Source of the DNA: Nitratireductor luteus
GTDB lineage: Bacteria; Pseudomonadota; Alphaproteobacteria; Rhizobiales; Rhizobiaceae
NCBI RefSeq assembly: GCF_026162365.1
Contig: NZ_JAOANW010000004.1
Span: 248,001 to 312,000 of the forward strand
Length of the DNA stretch: 64,000 nt
Direction: 5' to 3'
In this document: piece by piece, positions 1 to 8,008 of the stretch
How the letters are laid out: each line of letters begins with the position of its first letter
How positions within the stretch are numbered: position 1 is the first letter of the stretch
Program-made: the position numbers and the translations under genes
The notes under the pieces: model-generated
The model's database searches: none
Seen by the model: the letters and a program-made list of their open reading frames with translations, nothing else
Told to the model about the DNA's origin: nothing

Positions 1-2
1 TT

Positions 3-86
3 TCCGTGTTCGCCACCTGGCAGCGCATCCTCGAGTACCGGGCCGACGGCGGCAGCTATACCTTGGGCCAGGGAGGCCTTCATTGA
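3..86 (+). CDS. TRAP transporter small permease (DctQ), C-terminal fragment
   Basis: Only the last 27 codons of a gene that begins left of the window are present. The frame reads through TWQRILEYRADGG and ends at TGA 84-86. The stop overlaps the TTG start of the large TRAP permease at 83 (TTGA), the usual arrangement of a dctQ-dctM pair. No transmembrane segment lies in the visible part, so the DctQ assignment rests on position and overlap alone. It could be another small gene coupled to dctM. Confidence 0.55.
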   Translation, partial: SVFATWQRILEYRADGGSYTLGQGGLH

Positions 87-1405
87 GCAATCTCGAACTC
101 GGCCTCTGGTCCTTCCCGGTTCTGCTGGTCCTCATCTTCCTGCGCATGCCCATCGGCCTCGCCATGATCATCTGCGGCCTGGCCGGCACATGGCTCGTAA
201 CCGGCAGCACGATACCGGTTCTCGCCAAGCTCAAGAACGAGACCTATTCGACCTTCTCCAGCTACTCGCTTTCCATCGTGCCGCTGTTCCTCCTGATGGG
301 CCAGTTCGCCACGCTGGGGGGCATGTCGCGGGCCCTTTTCCGGGCCGCCGAGACCTGGATGGGCCACAGGCGCGGCGGCGTTGCGATGGCGGCTGTCGGC
401 GCTTGCGCCGGTTTCGGCGCCATCTGCGGCTCGTCGCTGGCGACGGCGGCCACGATGAGCCAGGTCGCCCTGCCGGAATTGCGCCGCTACGGCTATTCCG
501 GGGCCCTGGCGACCGGCACGCTCGCCGCCGGCGGCACGCTCGGCATCCTCATCCCGCCTTCGGTCATTCTCGTCATCTACGCGATCCTGACCGAGCAGAA
601 CATCGCCAAGCTGTTCGTGGCCGCCCTCGTGCCGGGGCTGCTGGCGGCCGCCGGCTACATGGTGGCGATATCGATCTATGTGCGCATCTGGCCCGAATCG
701 GCCGGCAAGCGGGAGCGCGCGCCCTATTCCGAACGCTTCCGCGCCCTGCTGGATGTATGGCCGGTACTGGTGGTGTTTTTCGCCGTCGTGGGCGGCATTT
801 ATCTCGGCATTTTCACGCCGACCGAGGGCGCGGCCGTGGGCGCGGCGGGCACCGGCCTCATCGCCCTGGCCAATGGCGGCCTGACGCGCGCGACTTTCGT
901 CCAGTCCATCCTCGCCACGGCCAGCGCCACGGCGATGATCTTCTTCATCGTGCTGGGCGCGAGCTTCTACAATTCGTTCCTCGCATTGGCGCAGGTGCCG
1001 CAACAGGCGGCAGCCTTCATCGGCGAGCAGGGCTTCAATCCGTGGCTGGTGCTGGTGCTGATCCTGCTGCTCTACCTCGTCTTCGGCTGCGTCATGGATT
1101 CGCTTTCGATGATCCTACTGACGATCCCAATCTTCTTTCCGATCGTCATGGCGCTCGATTTCGGCATGTCCGCCGAGGAATTCGCCATCTGGTTCGGCAT
1201 TCTGGTGCTGATCGTGGTGGAGGTGGGGCTGATAACGCCGCCGGTGGGCATGAATCTCTTCGTGCTCAATTCCATGGCCAAGGACACGCCCATCGCCGAC
1301 ACCTATCGCGGCGTGCTGCCCTTCGTGGCGAGCGACATCATACGTGTCGCTATCCTCACCATGTTCCCGGCGATATCGCTGTTCCTCATGCGCTGGCTGT
1401 ATTGA
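83..1405 (+). CDS. dctM: TRAP transporter large permease (DctM)
   Basis: This is a 440-residue, strongly hydrophobic protein with about a dozen membrane segments, the normal size for the DctM subunit of tripartite ATP-independent periplasmic importers. With DctQ and a periplasmic DctP protein it drives sodium- or proton-coupled uptake of an organic acid or related solute. Family features are the N-terminal LRMPIGLAM stretch, ICGSSLATAATMSQVALPEL near residues 113-132, LGILIPPSVILVIYAIL near 153-169, and LITPPVGMNLFVLNSMA near the C-terminus. The start is TTG, translationally coupled to the preceding gene. Its binding protein is not in the window, so the substrate is unknown. Confidence 0.93.
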   Translation: MSNLELGLWSFPVLLVLIFLRMPIGLAMIICGLAGTWLVTGSTIPVLAKLKNETYSTFSSYSLSIVPLFLLMGQFATLGGMSRALFRAAETWMGHRRGGVAMAAVGACAGFGAICGSSLATAATMSQVALPELRRYGYSGALATGTLAAGGTLGILIPPSVILVIYAILTEQNIAKLFVAALVPGLLAAAGYMVAISIYVRIWPESAGKRERAPYSERFRALLDVWPVLVVFFAVVGGIYLGIFTPTEGAAVGAAGTGLIALANGGLTRATFVQSILATASATAMIFFIVLGASFYNSFLALAQVPQQAAAFIGEQGFNPWLVLVLILLLYLVFGCVMDSLSMILLTIPIFFPIVMALDFGMSAEEFAIWFGILVLIVVEVGLITPPVGMNLFVLNSMAKDTPIADTYRGVLPFVASDIIRVAILTMFPAISLFLMRWLY

Positions 1406-1421
1406 TGCTCGGGTCCGCCCG

Positions 1422-2543
1422 TCATTCGTATCCGAACAGCCGGGCGGTAGCGCCGGTGCGGTCCCGGATCGTCTGGCGCTCTGCCTGGGTGAACGACGGC
1501 TCGTAATAGGTCGGTGGGCTGATCGTTTCGCGGGCAATGTCGGTCAGGCCGTCATCCGCCAGTCCGCAGTGGTCGAGAACGGCGCCAAGCGTGGCGCCGG
1601 GGTCACTGCACAAATCCTCATACCGCACCAAAAGCGTGGTCGAGGCCAATTCCGGATCCTCGAGATCCCTTGCGACGTGGCCATAGACCCCTGCCCAATG
1701 GGCGGCCCAGCCGGCGACCTCCTTGCCATCGTTCCATAGTTGCGCAATCTCCGCCGCAGCCCTGCCGTCGCCGATGTTCACGGGTTGCCGGTCGAGCCCG
1801 AATTCGAAATGTCCGCTGCGGCGCATGTGATCGCGAACGCGCCGATCCTCGCCTTCCCAGGATGCGAAGAGCCGGTGCTGCTTTATCAGCGAGGCAATGT
1901 GCCAGACGGGGTCGCGGACCGGGACGATGAAGCGGGCATCGGAGAAGAGTTTTTTCAGGTAGCGCACGCGCGTGACATTGTAGTTGCCCTTGGAGAGATA
2001 GCGCCGGCCGCCGCGCAGGGCGAGCAGCTTGCGCATGTGATCGCGGTAGAAGGCTTCGAAACGGGGATTGTGGTCGCCTCCATCGAGGACCGCGTTCATC
2101 GACGGGTCGTGCAATTGCGGAAAAAAGGCCATCCAGATGAGTTCTTCAAAGGCTTCCGGGCTTTCCGGCGTCACCTTGATCCGGTCGCGATGCGCACGCT
2201 CCGAGGCCTCCTGTAGCCGGCTGCCGGCCCGGTCGACGAACCAGTTCCAAAGCCATGGCGTGAGAACGAGCGGGAAGTCGCGATAGCGATGGGTTGCCGT
2301 GACGGGATGGCGGGCGAGCAATTCGAGCAGGATGGTGCTGCCGGAGCGGGCAAGGCCGGCGATATAGATCGGCTGGTCAATCGCAATGGCTTCGATCCGC
2401 TCCCTAAGCACGCTTGTTTCCCGGTTCCCGACCCCGATCCAGAATTGCGGGTAACGCTCGAGAAGGCTGCCGAGCTTGTGCGTCCACGGATCTATTTCCG
2501 GAATGGGCGGCTTGCCTGCCGGTCTTCTTGCGTGCACCATCAT
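1422..2543 (-). CDS. PAPS-dependent sulfotransferase family protein
   Basis: This 373-residue soluble protein has the two nucleotide-binding signatures of eukaryote-like sulfotransferases. The 5'-phosphosulfate loop is GLARSGST at about residues 63-70, and the 3'-phosphate motif FIVPVRDPVWHIAS lies at about 205-218, with Arg and Ser in the expected places. Such enzymes move sulfate from PAPS to a hydroxyl or amino group in the cytoplasm. The gene is the last of a minus-strand operon; its ATG overlaps the stop of the upstream membrane protein by 4 bases. The operon also encodes an ASST-type, PAPS-independent sulfotransferase. The acceptor cannot be read from sequence. Confidence 0.85.
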   Translation of the reverse strand: MMVHARRPAGKPPIPEIDPWTHKLGSLLERYPQFWIGVGNRETSVLRERIEAIAIDQPIYIAGLARSGSTILLELLARHPVTATHRYRDFPLVLTPWLWNWFVDRAGSRLQEASERAHRDRIKVTPESPEAFEELIWMAFFPQLHDPSMNAVLDGGDHNPRFEAFYRDHMRKLLALRGGRRYLSKGNYNVTRVRYLKKLFSDARFIVPVRDPVWHIASLIKQHRLFASWEGEDRRVRDHMRRSGHFEFGLDRQPVNIGDGRAAAEIAQLWNDGKEVAGWAAHWAGVYGHVARDLEDPELASTTLLVRYEDLCSDPGATLGAVLDHCGLADDGLTDIARETISPPTYYEPSFTQAERQTIRDRTGATARLFGYE

Positions 2544-3259
2544 GCGATCCGCCGCAGGGATTTGAACGTCAGCGCGAAGACAATCATCGAACCGAAGAAG
2601 ATGACTTCCCAGCCGCGCAGCCAGAGGGGTCCGAAGGGCAGAACCTGTTGGCGAGGCAGGGCGATGTCGATGCGGTCGAAGGGCAGGCTGTCATCAAGAT
2701 AACCAGCAGGGTTGCCGATAAGCGCATTCCACCACAGCCGCTTGTGGATCACCGGCACGGGTTTGGCGATAGCGATGTCGGCCACGGGTCCGCCACCGGG
2801 ACCTGTCACCTGCGTGTGCGGCGTTCCATCGTTGGAACCGACCCATCGCCCCTCGAAATCACCAGGCACGGAGACCATCACCGGCTCGTTGGGGGGCGGA
2901 TAGGTGGTGCCGTACTGGCTGTCGAGCCAAACGATGACAACGAGCAGGGGCAGGGACGCGGCAATGGTTGCGGGGAAGACCAGCACGATGCGGCGCAACG
3001 CCAGGGACATCATTCGCAGCATTTGCGGGCACACGTCCCGGAACTCACCATTGAAGTTGGAGATACCGCGTTGCGTCTCCTCGTATGCCTGTTTTGTCGC
3101 CGCAATGCGCGACTGCGGCGATAGGCAGCGGTAGAGTTCCATCGACAGGAACGCGCCGAGAGCGGCCCAAACGAGCAGCCTTGCCGCCGATGGGAGGAAT
3201 GGGCTTAGCCAGCCGTCGACCGTGGAAAGGATCGGCGCCGGCAGGTCCAGGAGGCCCAT
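2540..3259 (-). CDS. Three-helix membrane protein of unknown function
   Basis: The 239-residue protein has a hydrophobic helix at about 22-42, a charged helical stretch at about 45-90 (ATKQAYEETQRGISNFNGEF), a second helix at about 92-113, a roughly 95-residue polar domain containing DFEGRWVG, and a third helix close to the C-terminus at about 212-232. A first helix, a cytosolic helical hairpin, then further helices recalls the Oxa1/EMC3/DUF106 insertase superfamily, but I see no motif that proves it. It is coupled on both sides: 9 bp after the small protein gene, and its stop overlaps the sulfotransferase start. A role in the same sulfation process is inferred only from the operon. Confidence 0.7.
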   Translation of the reverse strand: MGLLDLPAPILSTVDGWLSPFLPSAARLLVWAALGAFLSMELYRCLSPQSRIAATKQAYEETQRGISNFNGEFRDVCPQMLRMMSLALRRIVLVFPATIAASLPLLVVIVWLDSQYGTTYPPPNEPVMVSVPGDFEGRWVGSNDGTPHTQVTGPGGGPVADIAIAKPVPVIHKRLWWNALIGNPAGYLDDSLPFDRIDIALPRQQVLPFGPLWLRGWEVIFFGSMIVFALTFKSLRRIA

Positions 3260-3268
3260 GGGCCGGCC

Positions 3269-3538
3269 TCAACGGTTTTTCTTGACGGGATGGCCGTCTG
3301 ACACCGTATCCTTGGGGCCGGCATCCGCAGCATCGCGCCCGTGCATGGCGCGGCGGCGACGCAACGCTTTGCGTACCGGCCAGACGACGATGAATATCAA
3401 GGCAGTGCCGATAGCGGCCACGAGCGCCCAAAGCGCACCCAGAAGGCTGAGACCGGCGCCGGGACCGACATAGGCAAGCGCGATCGTTGGCGTAAGCATG
3501 GTGACCGTAAAGGAAATCGATACTGCAATCTTTCTCAT
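3269..3538 (-). CDS. Small exported or membrane protein with YVGPGAG motif
   Basis: An 89-residue protein opening with a signal-like hydrophobic stretch (residues 5-22). This is followed by AYVGPGAGLSLLGALWALV, a glycine-rich second hydrophobic segment, then a basic and polar tail (RKALRRRRAM). The YVGPGAG sequence just after a signal region recurs in small bacterial membrane proteins of unknown role. The start codon overlaps the stop of the arylsulfotransferase gene by 4 bases, so the two are probably made together. The function is unknown. A subunit or anchor for the sulfotransferase is possible but unsupported by any motif. Confidence 0.7.
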   Translation of the reverse strand: MRKIAVSISFTVTMLTPTIALAYVGPGAGLSLLGALWALVAAIGTALIFIVVWPVRKALRRRRAMHGRDAADAGPKDTVSDGHPVKKNR

Positions 3539-4938
3539 GGAGAAGTCTCCGTTTGCAATTCAGCTTGTCGCTGCTCGGGCTGCAGCAGTTCGGGATCGAA
3601 CGCGGAAGGATCCAGTCTTTCCGTCCATGCGATGATGGGGATCAAGCTGCCATCCGGCCCGCCGCGAACGGGATTGATGAATTCCCAGGCGATCTCGCCT
3701 TCCGGCGTTACTTCAATCATGCGGCCGCCGTTCGATTCGGTAATCAGCGTGTTGCCATTCTTCAGCCGCTGCTGGTCGGAGCGGATGCGGCTGTCGAGCG
3801 GAGATTGTGCGGTACCGGCATATTGCCACACGATTTCCATCGTCTTCGGATCGAGCTCGATCACACGTGAGAAGCCGTTCGGACGGTCAAAGTTTCCAAA
3901 ATTATCGAACATAAGGATGTTGCCGTTGGGCAGGATGTCGGGGTCGTGCTGCCCGAGCCATGGCCCATTGGTCGCCCAGGTGATTCGTTCGGCCTCCGTG
4001 TCGAGCACGGCGATTGCGCTGAGGCCTCGGAACGAAAGGAGGACCTGCCCTTCCTCGCCGAACGGGAAATTGGCTGCTGCTTCGCCGTCGATGAATTCCA
4101 CCGTATTGGTGTGGGTGGGATCGCCAAGTCCGAAGCTGGACACCGTGTAAAGCATCTGGCGGAATTCCGAGTCGGCCAGGGCGGTGAAGAGCCTGATCTT
4201 CTTCAACTCTTTCCCGTCCGGCGAAAGCACGACGAGGAAATCTTCCAGCCGTGGCCGGTCAAGATGGGCGAACCCGCCGATCTCGTCATCCATAAATTCA
4301 TGCGTGAGAACGTAGATATTGCCGTCTGGGCCGATATCGAACTGGTGGTGGGCGTGGCCGGGGTAGCTCCAGATCACATTCGAGTCGCGATCAAGCTTGA
4401 CCACGCCATAGCCGTAGGGCGTATCGCCGACGCCTTCATAGATGGCGATGAGATCGCCATTGGGAAAGATGTGGGTCTGACGGAAATAGACGTGCGAATC
4501 GGGCTGCGGCTCCTGTACGCCGCCGGCTTCCGGCGACCAGATCTCGCTGAAACGCTTCGTCCAGGAATGCAGCACGTTTCCATCCGCGTCGATGAGGAAG
4601 GCCGTGGGCTCGCTTCCCGAGAGATAGATTGTTGGTCCGTCCTGCATCAGGTCCGGGCGCTTGACGGTGACGCCCTTGTCCTTGCTGCGCTCCGGGTACC
4701 ACAGGTCGGTGCGATAGACGTCCTTGTATCCGGTGCGCTTGGCATAAAGCGCCCGGCCTCCCTCATAGGCGCGCGTGATCTGCGGTCCCGGAGGGTATCC
4801 CACTACCGTGAGCAGTGAGCCGGCCAGGAAGATCAGCAGGGCGAGGGCGGCGAGAAATGCGGTGTGAAACAGCCTATCCAGACGCGATGGCGCGCCTTCG
4901 GCATTTTCACTCCCTGGATCCGGATAGTTGACACTCAT
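3535..4938 (-). CDS. Membrane-anchored arylsulfotransferase (ASST) family protein
   Basis: The 467-residue protein has one N-terminal membrane helix (about 27-50) followed by a large domain with beta-propeller-like repeats (DADGNVLHSW, FPNGDLIAIYEG, GPDGNIYVLTHEF, LPNGNILMFDN, LKNGNTLITESNGG). These repeats and the conserved histidines (QTHIFPNG, GHAHHQFDIGPDG, LTHEF) match the arylsulfotransferase family. That family moves sulfate between phenolic esters without PAPS and acts outside the cytoplasmic membrane. It is the first gene of a four-gene minus-strand operon ending with a PAPS-type sulfotransferase. No disulfide-forming partner gene is nearby, unlike AssT-DsbL-DsbI systems. Confidence 0.82.
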   Translation of the reverse strand: MSVNYPDPGSENAEGAPSRLDRLFHTAFLAALALLIFLAGSLLTVVGYPPGPQITRAYEGGRALYAKRTGYKDVYRTDLWYPERSKDKGVTVKRPDLMQDGPTIYLSGSEPTAFLIDADGNVLHSWTKRFSEIWSPEAGGVQEPQPDSHVYFRQTHIFPNGDLIAIYEGVGDTPYGYGVVKLDRDSNVIWSYPGHAHHQFDIGPDGNIYVLTHEFMDDEIGGFAHLDRPRLEDFLVVLSPDGKELKKIRLFTALADSEFRQMLYTVSSFGLGDPTHTNTVEFIDGEAAANFPFGEEGQVLLSFRGLSAIAVLDTEAERITWATNGPWLGQHDPDILPNGNILMFDNFGNFDRPNGFSRVIELDPKTMEIVWQYAGTAQSPLDSRIRSDQQRLKNGNTLITESNGGRMIEVTPEGEIAWEFINPVRGGPDGSLIPIIAWTERLDPSAFDPELLQPEQRQAELQTETSP

Positions 4939-5389
4939 TGCTCAGTCGGGGCTCCAGAAGGCATCGTTGACCAAGGTGAACCCTTGCCTGAGCAAGACCT
5001 GACAATCGAGTCGGACCACATTGTGGCTTGCTTTTACGAAACCAGGCAAGGCGTATTCAAATAATCGTTCAGAACGTAACGCTTCTCGATTGGAGAAAGT
5101 TTTGGTTTATTCAAATCATGTGTCATTAATACATAATTGCATTTATTTGTTCTATCGAGTCTGGCGGGTTGACCCCTCCGTTTCGGACAGGTGAACTGCG
5201 ATTTTCCGGTACCACTCCGGCGCGCGCCGGCTGTTGCGCAGCGATCACACGGCAGAAGTAAATCAATTGTGACGCAATGAAACGGACTGTTACCAATTGC
5301 GTCCCGCGCGGCCTCTTCCTAAGCTAAAAGCAGCGTCCCGGTGCGGAATGGCCGCCGTGGCCCGTATCTGGGGGCGGGGCGGTACGGCT
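4939..5389. other. 451-bp intergenic region with AT-rich segment
   Basis: This gap separates the divergent ASST operon and the beta-barrel gene, so it should hold both promoters. From about 5085 to 5160 it is markedly AT-rich (for example TGTCATTAATACATAATTGC) against GC-rich surroundings. I see no convincing small ORF with a ribosome site, and no RNA gene. One inverted repeat at 5271-5303 is listed separately. Confidence 0.6.
5271..5303. promoter_or_regulatory. Inverted repeat GACGCAAT-N17-ATTGCGTC
   Basis: Two perfect 8-bp arms, at 5271-5278 and 5296-5303, are separated by 17 bp and lie 87 bp upstream of the chosen start of the beta-barrel gene. The spacing suits a two-site regulator binding upstream of or over a promoter. 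No regulator gene is adjacent, so the binding protein is unknown. Confidence 0.35.
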
Positions 5390-6544
5390 ATGCGCAAATC
5401 GACGATCCTCACATGCTCCAGCATCGCAGCGGTTCTTCTCGCCGCGGGGATTTCGCTTGGGCCCGCGTTGGCGCAGGACACAGCGATGGCGAACATCGAT
5501 ACCCCCGACCGGCGCGCGGCATTCTCCAGGCAGAATGCAACTGCGACGAAGGGCAGGATGCGGCAGCTCGGCCTCGTCAATAAGCGGCTTACCGGGACGC
5601 GCGATCAGCGTCTGCGGGGCCGAAACGCGCATTCAAGCGAACTTGCCGTCCGCTTCAGGGGTGGGATCGCCAAAAAAAGCGCCGTACTCGAAACGGAGAA
5701 ACATATCGCGGCGGAGAAAGATCGCCGCACCGAGCGTATCGCGGTCTGGTTCGGTGGAGATCTCCTGGTGGACGGGCGGCGCGAGCACGACCCGCGTGCT
5801 TCGATCCTCCATACAAACGGTATCGTTTTTGGTGCCGACATGCGTCTCGGACCGCGCCTGCTGGTGGGAAATGCGATAGGCACGGGCTTCGATCGGTCAG
5901 CCTTTGGCAGGACCGGCTCGCTCGGCTCACGCTATATTTCAGACACGCTCTACGCCAGCTACTTCACTTCGGCCAACAGCTATCTCGATTTGGCGCTGGG
6001 CGCCGCCGCGATGGACTTCTCGACCGCCTATGACGACTTTGGCAGCGGGGCTGCCGGCCGGCGGAACGGCACCCAGATGTTTGCGAGCGCCAGATACAGC
6101 CGCGATTTCCGGCACGGGCGGCGCACCCTTCGCCCCTATGGGCAGACGGCCATCTCGTGGTCGAACTTCGACGGCTATGTCTACCAGGGAGCGCATACCC
6201 TCCGCCATGAGGCCCGGAGCTCTTATCAGGCCGCGTTCACGGCCGGGATAAGCGCAAGCAGGACGTTCACGAGTAGGCTCGGTACCTTCCAGCCGCGCGC
6301 CAAAGTCGAAATGCAGTGGAGAAGGACGCGAAACTCGCGCAGTTCGATACATTTCGAAAGCGACGGCGAACGATTTTCCACGGCGGCAACCGGCCGGACC
6401 GCCGGGTCGTTCTCGTTCAGCGCAGGCATGGATTGGTCGCTCGGCAAGCACACCAGCGCCGGCGCCAGCTACAAGCTGTCTGCAGGCTTCACGGACGACG
6501 CTCCGAAGCAGACGCTCGGCGCCAAACTGCGGATGAAATTTTAG
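5390..6544 (+). CDS. Outer-membrane beta-barrel protein, autotransporter-domain-like
   Basis: The 384-residue protein begins with a clear signal peptide (MRKSTILTC to ALAQ, about residues 1-29), which is why the ATG at 5390 is preferred over upstream in-frame starts at 5297 and 5348. After a basic linker of about 85 residues, the rest alternates polar and aromatic residues in strand-like repeats (LYASYFTSANSYLDLALGAA, RTLRPYGQTAISWSNFDGY, FSAGMDWSLGKHTSAGASYK). It ends in Phe (RMKF), the usual outer-membrane insertion signal. There is almost no passenger region, so it is a barrel rather than a full autotransporter adhesin. Its cargo or role is unknown. Confidence 0.75.
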   Translation: MRKSTILTCSSIAAVLLAAGISLGPALAQDTAMANIDTPDRRAAFSRQNATATKGRMRQLGLVNKRLTGTRDQRLRGRNAHSSELAVRFRGGIAKKSAVLETEKHIAAEKDRRTERIAVWFGGDLLVDGRREHDPRASILHTNGIVFGADMRLGPRLLVGNAIGTGFDRSAFGRTGSLGSRYISDTLYASYFTSANSYLDLALGAAAMDFSTAYDDFGSGAAGRRNGTQMFASARYSRDFRHGRRTLRPYGQTAISWSNFDGYVYQGAHTLRHEARSSYQAAFTAGISASRTFTSRLGTFQPRAKVEMQWRRTRNSRSSIHFESDGERFSTAATGRTAGSFSFSAGMDWSLGKHTSAGASYKLSAGFTDDAPKQTLGAKLRMKF

Positions 6545-6553
6545 ACCATTTCA

Positions 6554-6577
6554 CGTTTCATCGCTTCAGCGAAAACG
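6554..6577 (+). terminator. Possible hairpin between convergent genes
   Basis: Just after the beta-barrel stop, CGTTT-CA-TCGC, loop TTCA, GCGA-AAACG can fold as a 9-bp stem with a two-base bulge. No clear T-run follows. It also resembles a decayed form of the TTCACCGTTTC palindrome module seen at 39766. Confidence 0.35.
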
Positions 6578-6581
6578 GATC

Positions 6582-6914
6582 TCAGCCAGTCTGCAGCGCC
6601 AGCCCGTAGAGATTGAGGCTGCGCGCGCCGCTGCGGCAATAGGCCAGCACCGGGCGGGGCAGGTCGGACAGGGCCTTGGTCATCTCGCGCACATCGTCTT
6701 CCGTGATCGCGCCGGAGACGACGGGAATGAACTTGAATTGGAGGCCGGCCTCCTGCGCCGCCTGGGCGACCTCGTCATGGGGCACGGCGCCGTCTTCCGT
6801 GTCGGGCCGATTGCAGACCAGGCTCTTGAAGCCGGCGTCGGCGATCTGCTTGACCTGTGCGGCGGCGATCTGGCCCGTTACGGCGAATTCGTCATTGATC
6901 TTGCGGATGTCCAT
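6582..6914 (-). CDS. DUF442 / TIGR01244-type sulfur transferase or phosphatase-fold protein
   Basis: The 110-residue protein has the phosphatase-like signature YCRSGARS, with catalytic-type Cys93 and Arg98 near the C-terminus, and the N-terminal INDEFAVTGQI typical of the DUF442 domain. In Blh proteins of Agrobacterium and Xylella this domain is fused to an ETHE1-like metallo-beta-lactamase and works in sulfide or persulfide handling under the repressor BigR. Here the two halves are separate neighbouring genes 47 bp apart. A longer in-frame start at 7217 runs backwards over the neighbouring gene and is rejected. No BigR-type regulator is adjacent. Confidence 0.82.
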   Translation of the reverse strand: MDIRKINDEFAVTGQIAAAQVKQIADAGFKSLVCNRPDTEDGAVPHDEVAQAAQEAGLQFKFIPVVSGAITEDDVREMTKALSDLPRPVLAYCRSGARSLNLYGLALQTG

Positions 6915-6961
6915 TCTGTTGCCTTTTGAAATGCGGCGCCCAAGCCGGCGCCGCGCACTGC

Positions 6962-7852
6962 CTATAGCTCGTTGATCGGTACCTTCAGGAACGTTTTGCC
7001 GTCCTTGTCCTTCTCTGGCAAGCGGCCGCCGCGCATATTGACCTGAAGCGAGGGAATGATCAGCCGGGGCATCGCCAGTGTCGCGTCTCGCCCCTCGCGC
7101 ATCTCCACAAAGTCGTCCTCGCCTATGCCGTCGCGAGCGTGGATATTGTGCTCCCGTTCGTCCTTCACGGTGGTCTCCCACCTTATGTCGCGACCGTTCG
7201 GGCCGTAATCGTGGCACATGAAGAGCCGGGTTTCGTCCGGCAGTTCCAGGACGCGCCTGATGGAACGGTAGAGCATGCGGGCATCGCCGCCGGGAAAATC
7301 GGCCCGCGCCGAACCGCCGTCGGGCATGAACAGCGTGTCGCCTACGAAGGCGGCGTCGCCCGCCACATGGGTCATGCAGGCCGGCGTGTGGCCTGGCGTG
7401 TGCATGACATGAACGGTCATCGTCCCGACCCGGTAACTGTCACCGTCGCCGAACAGCCTGTCGAATTGCGAGCCGTCCCGCTGAAACTCGGTCCCTTCGT
7501 TGAAGATCTTGCCGAACGTGTCCTGCACGATCGTGATGTTCTCGCCAATGCCCATCCTGCCGCCAAGCCGTTCCTGAATATAAGGCGCGGCGGACAGATG
7601 GTCGGCATGAACATGGGTCTCGATGATCCATTCGATCTTGAGGCCCTGTTCCTCGATGAGCTTTATAATGCGGTCGGCGCTGTCGAAGGTGAGCCGCCCG
7701 GCCGCATAGTCGATGTCCATCACCGTGTCGATCACCGCGCATGCATCGGAGCCGGGATCCTTCACCACATAGGAGATGGTGTTGGTAGCTTCGTCGAAGA
7801 AGCCGATGACCTTTGGTTTGACCGAAAGATCGGGTGTGAACGGCAATCCCAT
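6962..7852 (-). CDS. ETHE1/Blh-like MBL-fold metallohydrolase (probable persulfide dioxygenase)
   Basis: The 296-residue metallo-beta-lactamase-fold protein carries HVHADH at residues 80-85, a further histidine in HTPGHTP (about 155), GDTLF with Asp172, and a final histidine in FMCHDYGP (about 214). The insert SARADFPGGD is typical of the ETHE1/Blh persulfide dioxygenase branch, which oxidises glutathione persulfide to sulfite. The start at 7852 has a strong GGGAGGAAGG site; the longer frame to 7954 would run into a dispersed repeat. It is upstream of and co-directional with the DUF442 gene, so the two probably form a sulfide-detoxification operon. Confidence 0.85.
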   Translation of the reverse strand: MGLPFTPDLSVKPKVIGFFDEATNTISYVVKDPGSDACAVIDTVMDIDYAAGRLTFDSADRIIKLIEEQGLKIEWIIETHVHADHLSAAPYIQERLGGRMGIGENITIVQDTFGKIFNEGTEFQRDGSQFDRLFGDGDSYRVGTMTVHVMHTPGHTPACMTHVAGDAAFVGDTLFMPDGGSARADFPGGDARMLYRSIRRVLELPDETRLFMCHDYGPNGRDIRWETTVKDEREHNIHARDGIGEDDFVEMREGRDATLAMPRLIIPSLQVNMRGGRLPEKDKDGKTFLKVPINEL

Positions 7853-7886
7853 GGCCTTCCTCCCTTCAATGCGATCCAGGTTTTTC

Positions 7887-7937
7887 ATTTTACGAATTCC
7901 GGACGGAAAACCGGCATCCATTTTTCCCGGAGTTGCT
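7887..7937. repeat. Mosaic palindromic element, copy A
   Basis: A ~50-bp element with the core CCGGACGGAAAACCGG followed by CATCCATTTTTCCCGG, flanked by arms (GAATTCC ... GGAGTTGC) that are a degraded form of the GCAATTCC/GGAATTGC palindrome seen at 34787 and 39817. It lies in the spacer upstream of the MBL-fold gene. Related elements are common between genes in rhizobia. Confidence 0.75.
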
Positions 7938-8008
7938 TCAAGCATCTGCCGCATACCGTGCAGGCTGTCGGTGGCGGAATAACGGCGTCGCTTCGAGGCG
8001 CCGGTAGA

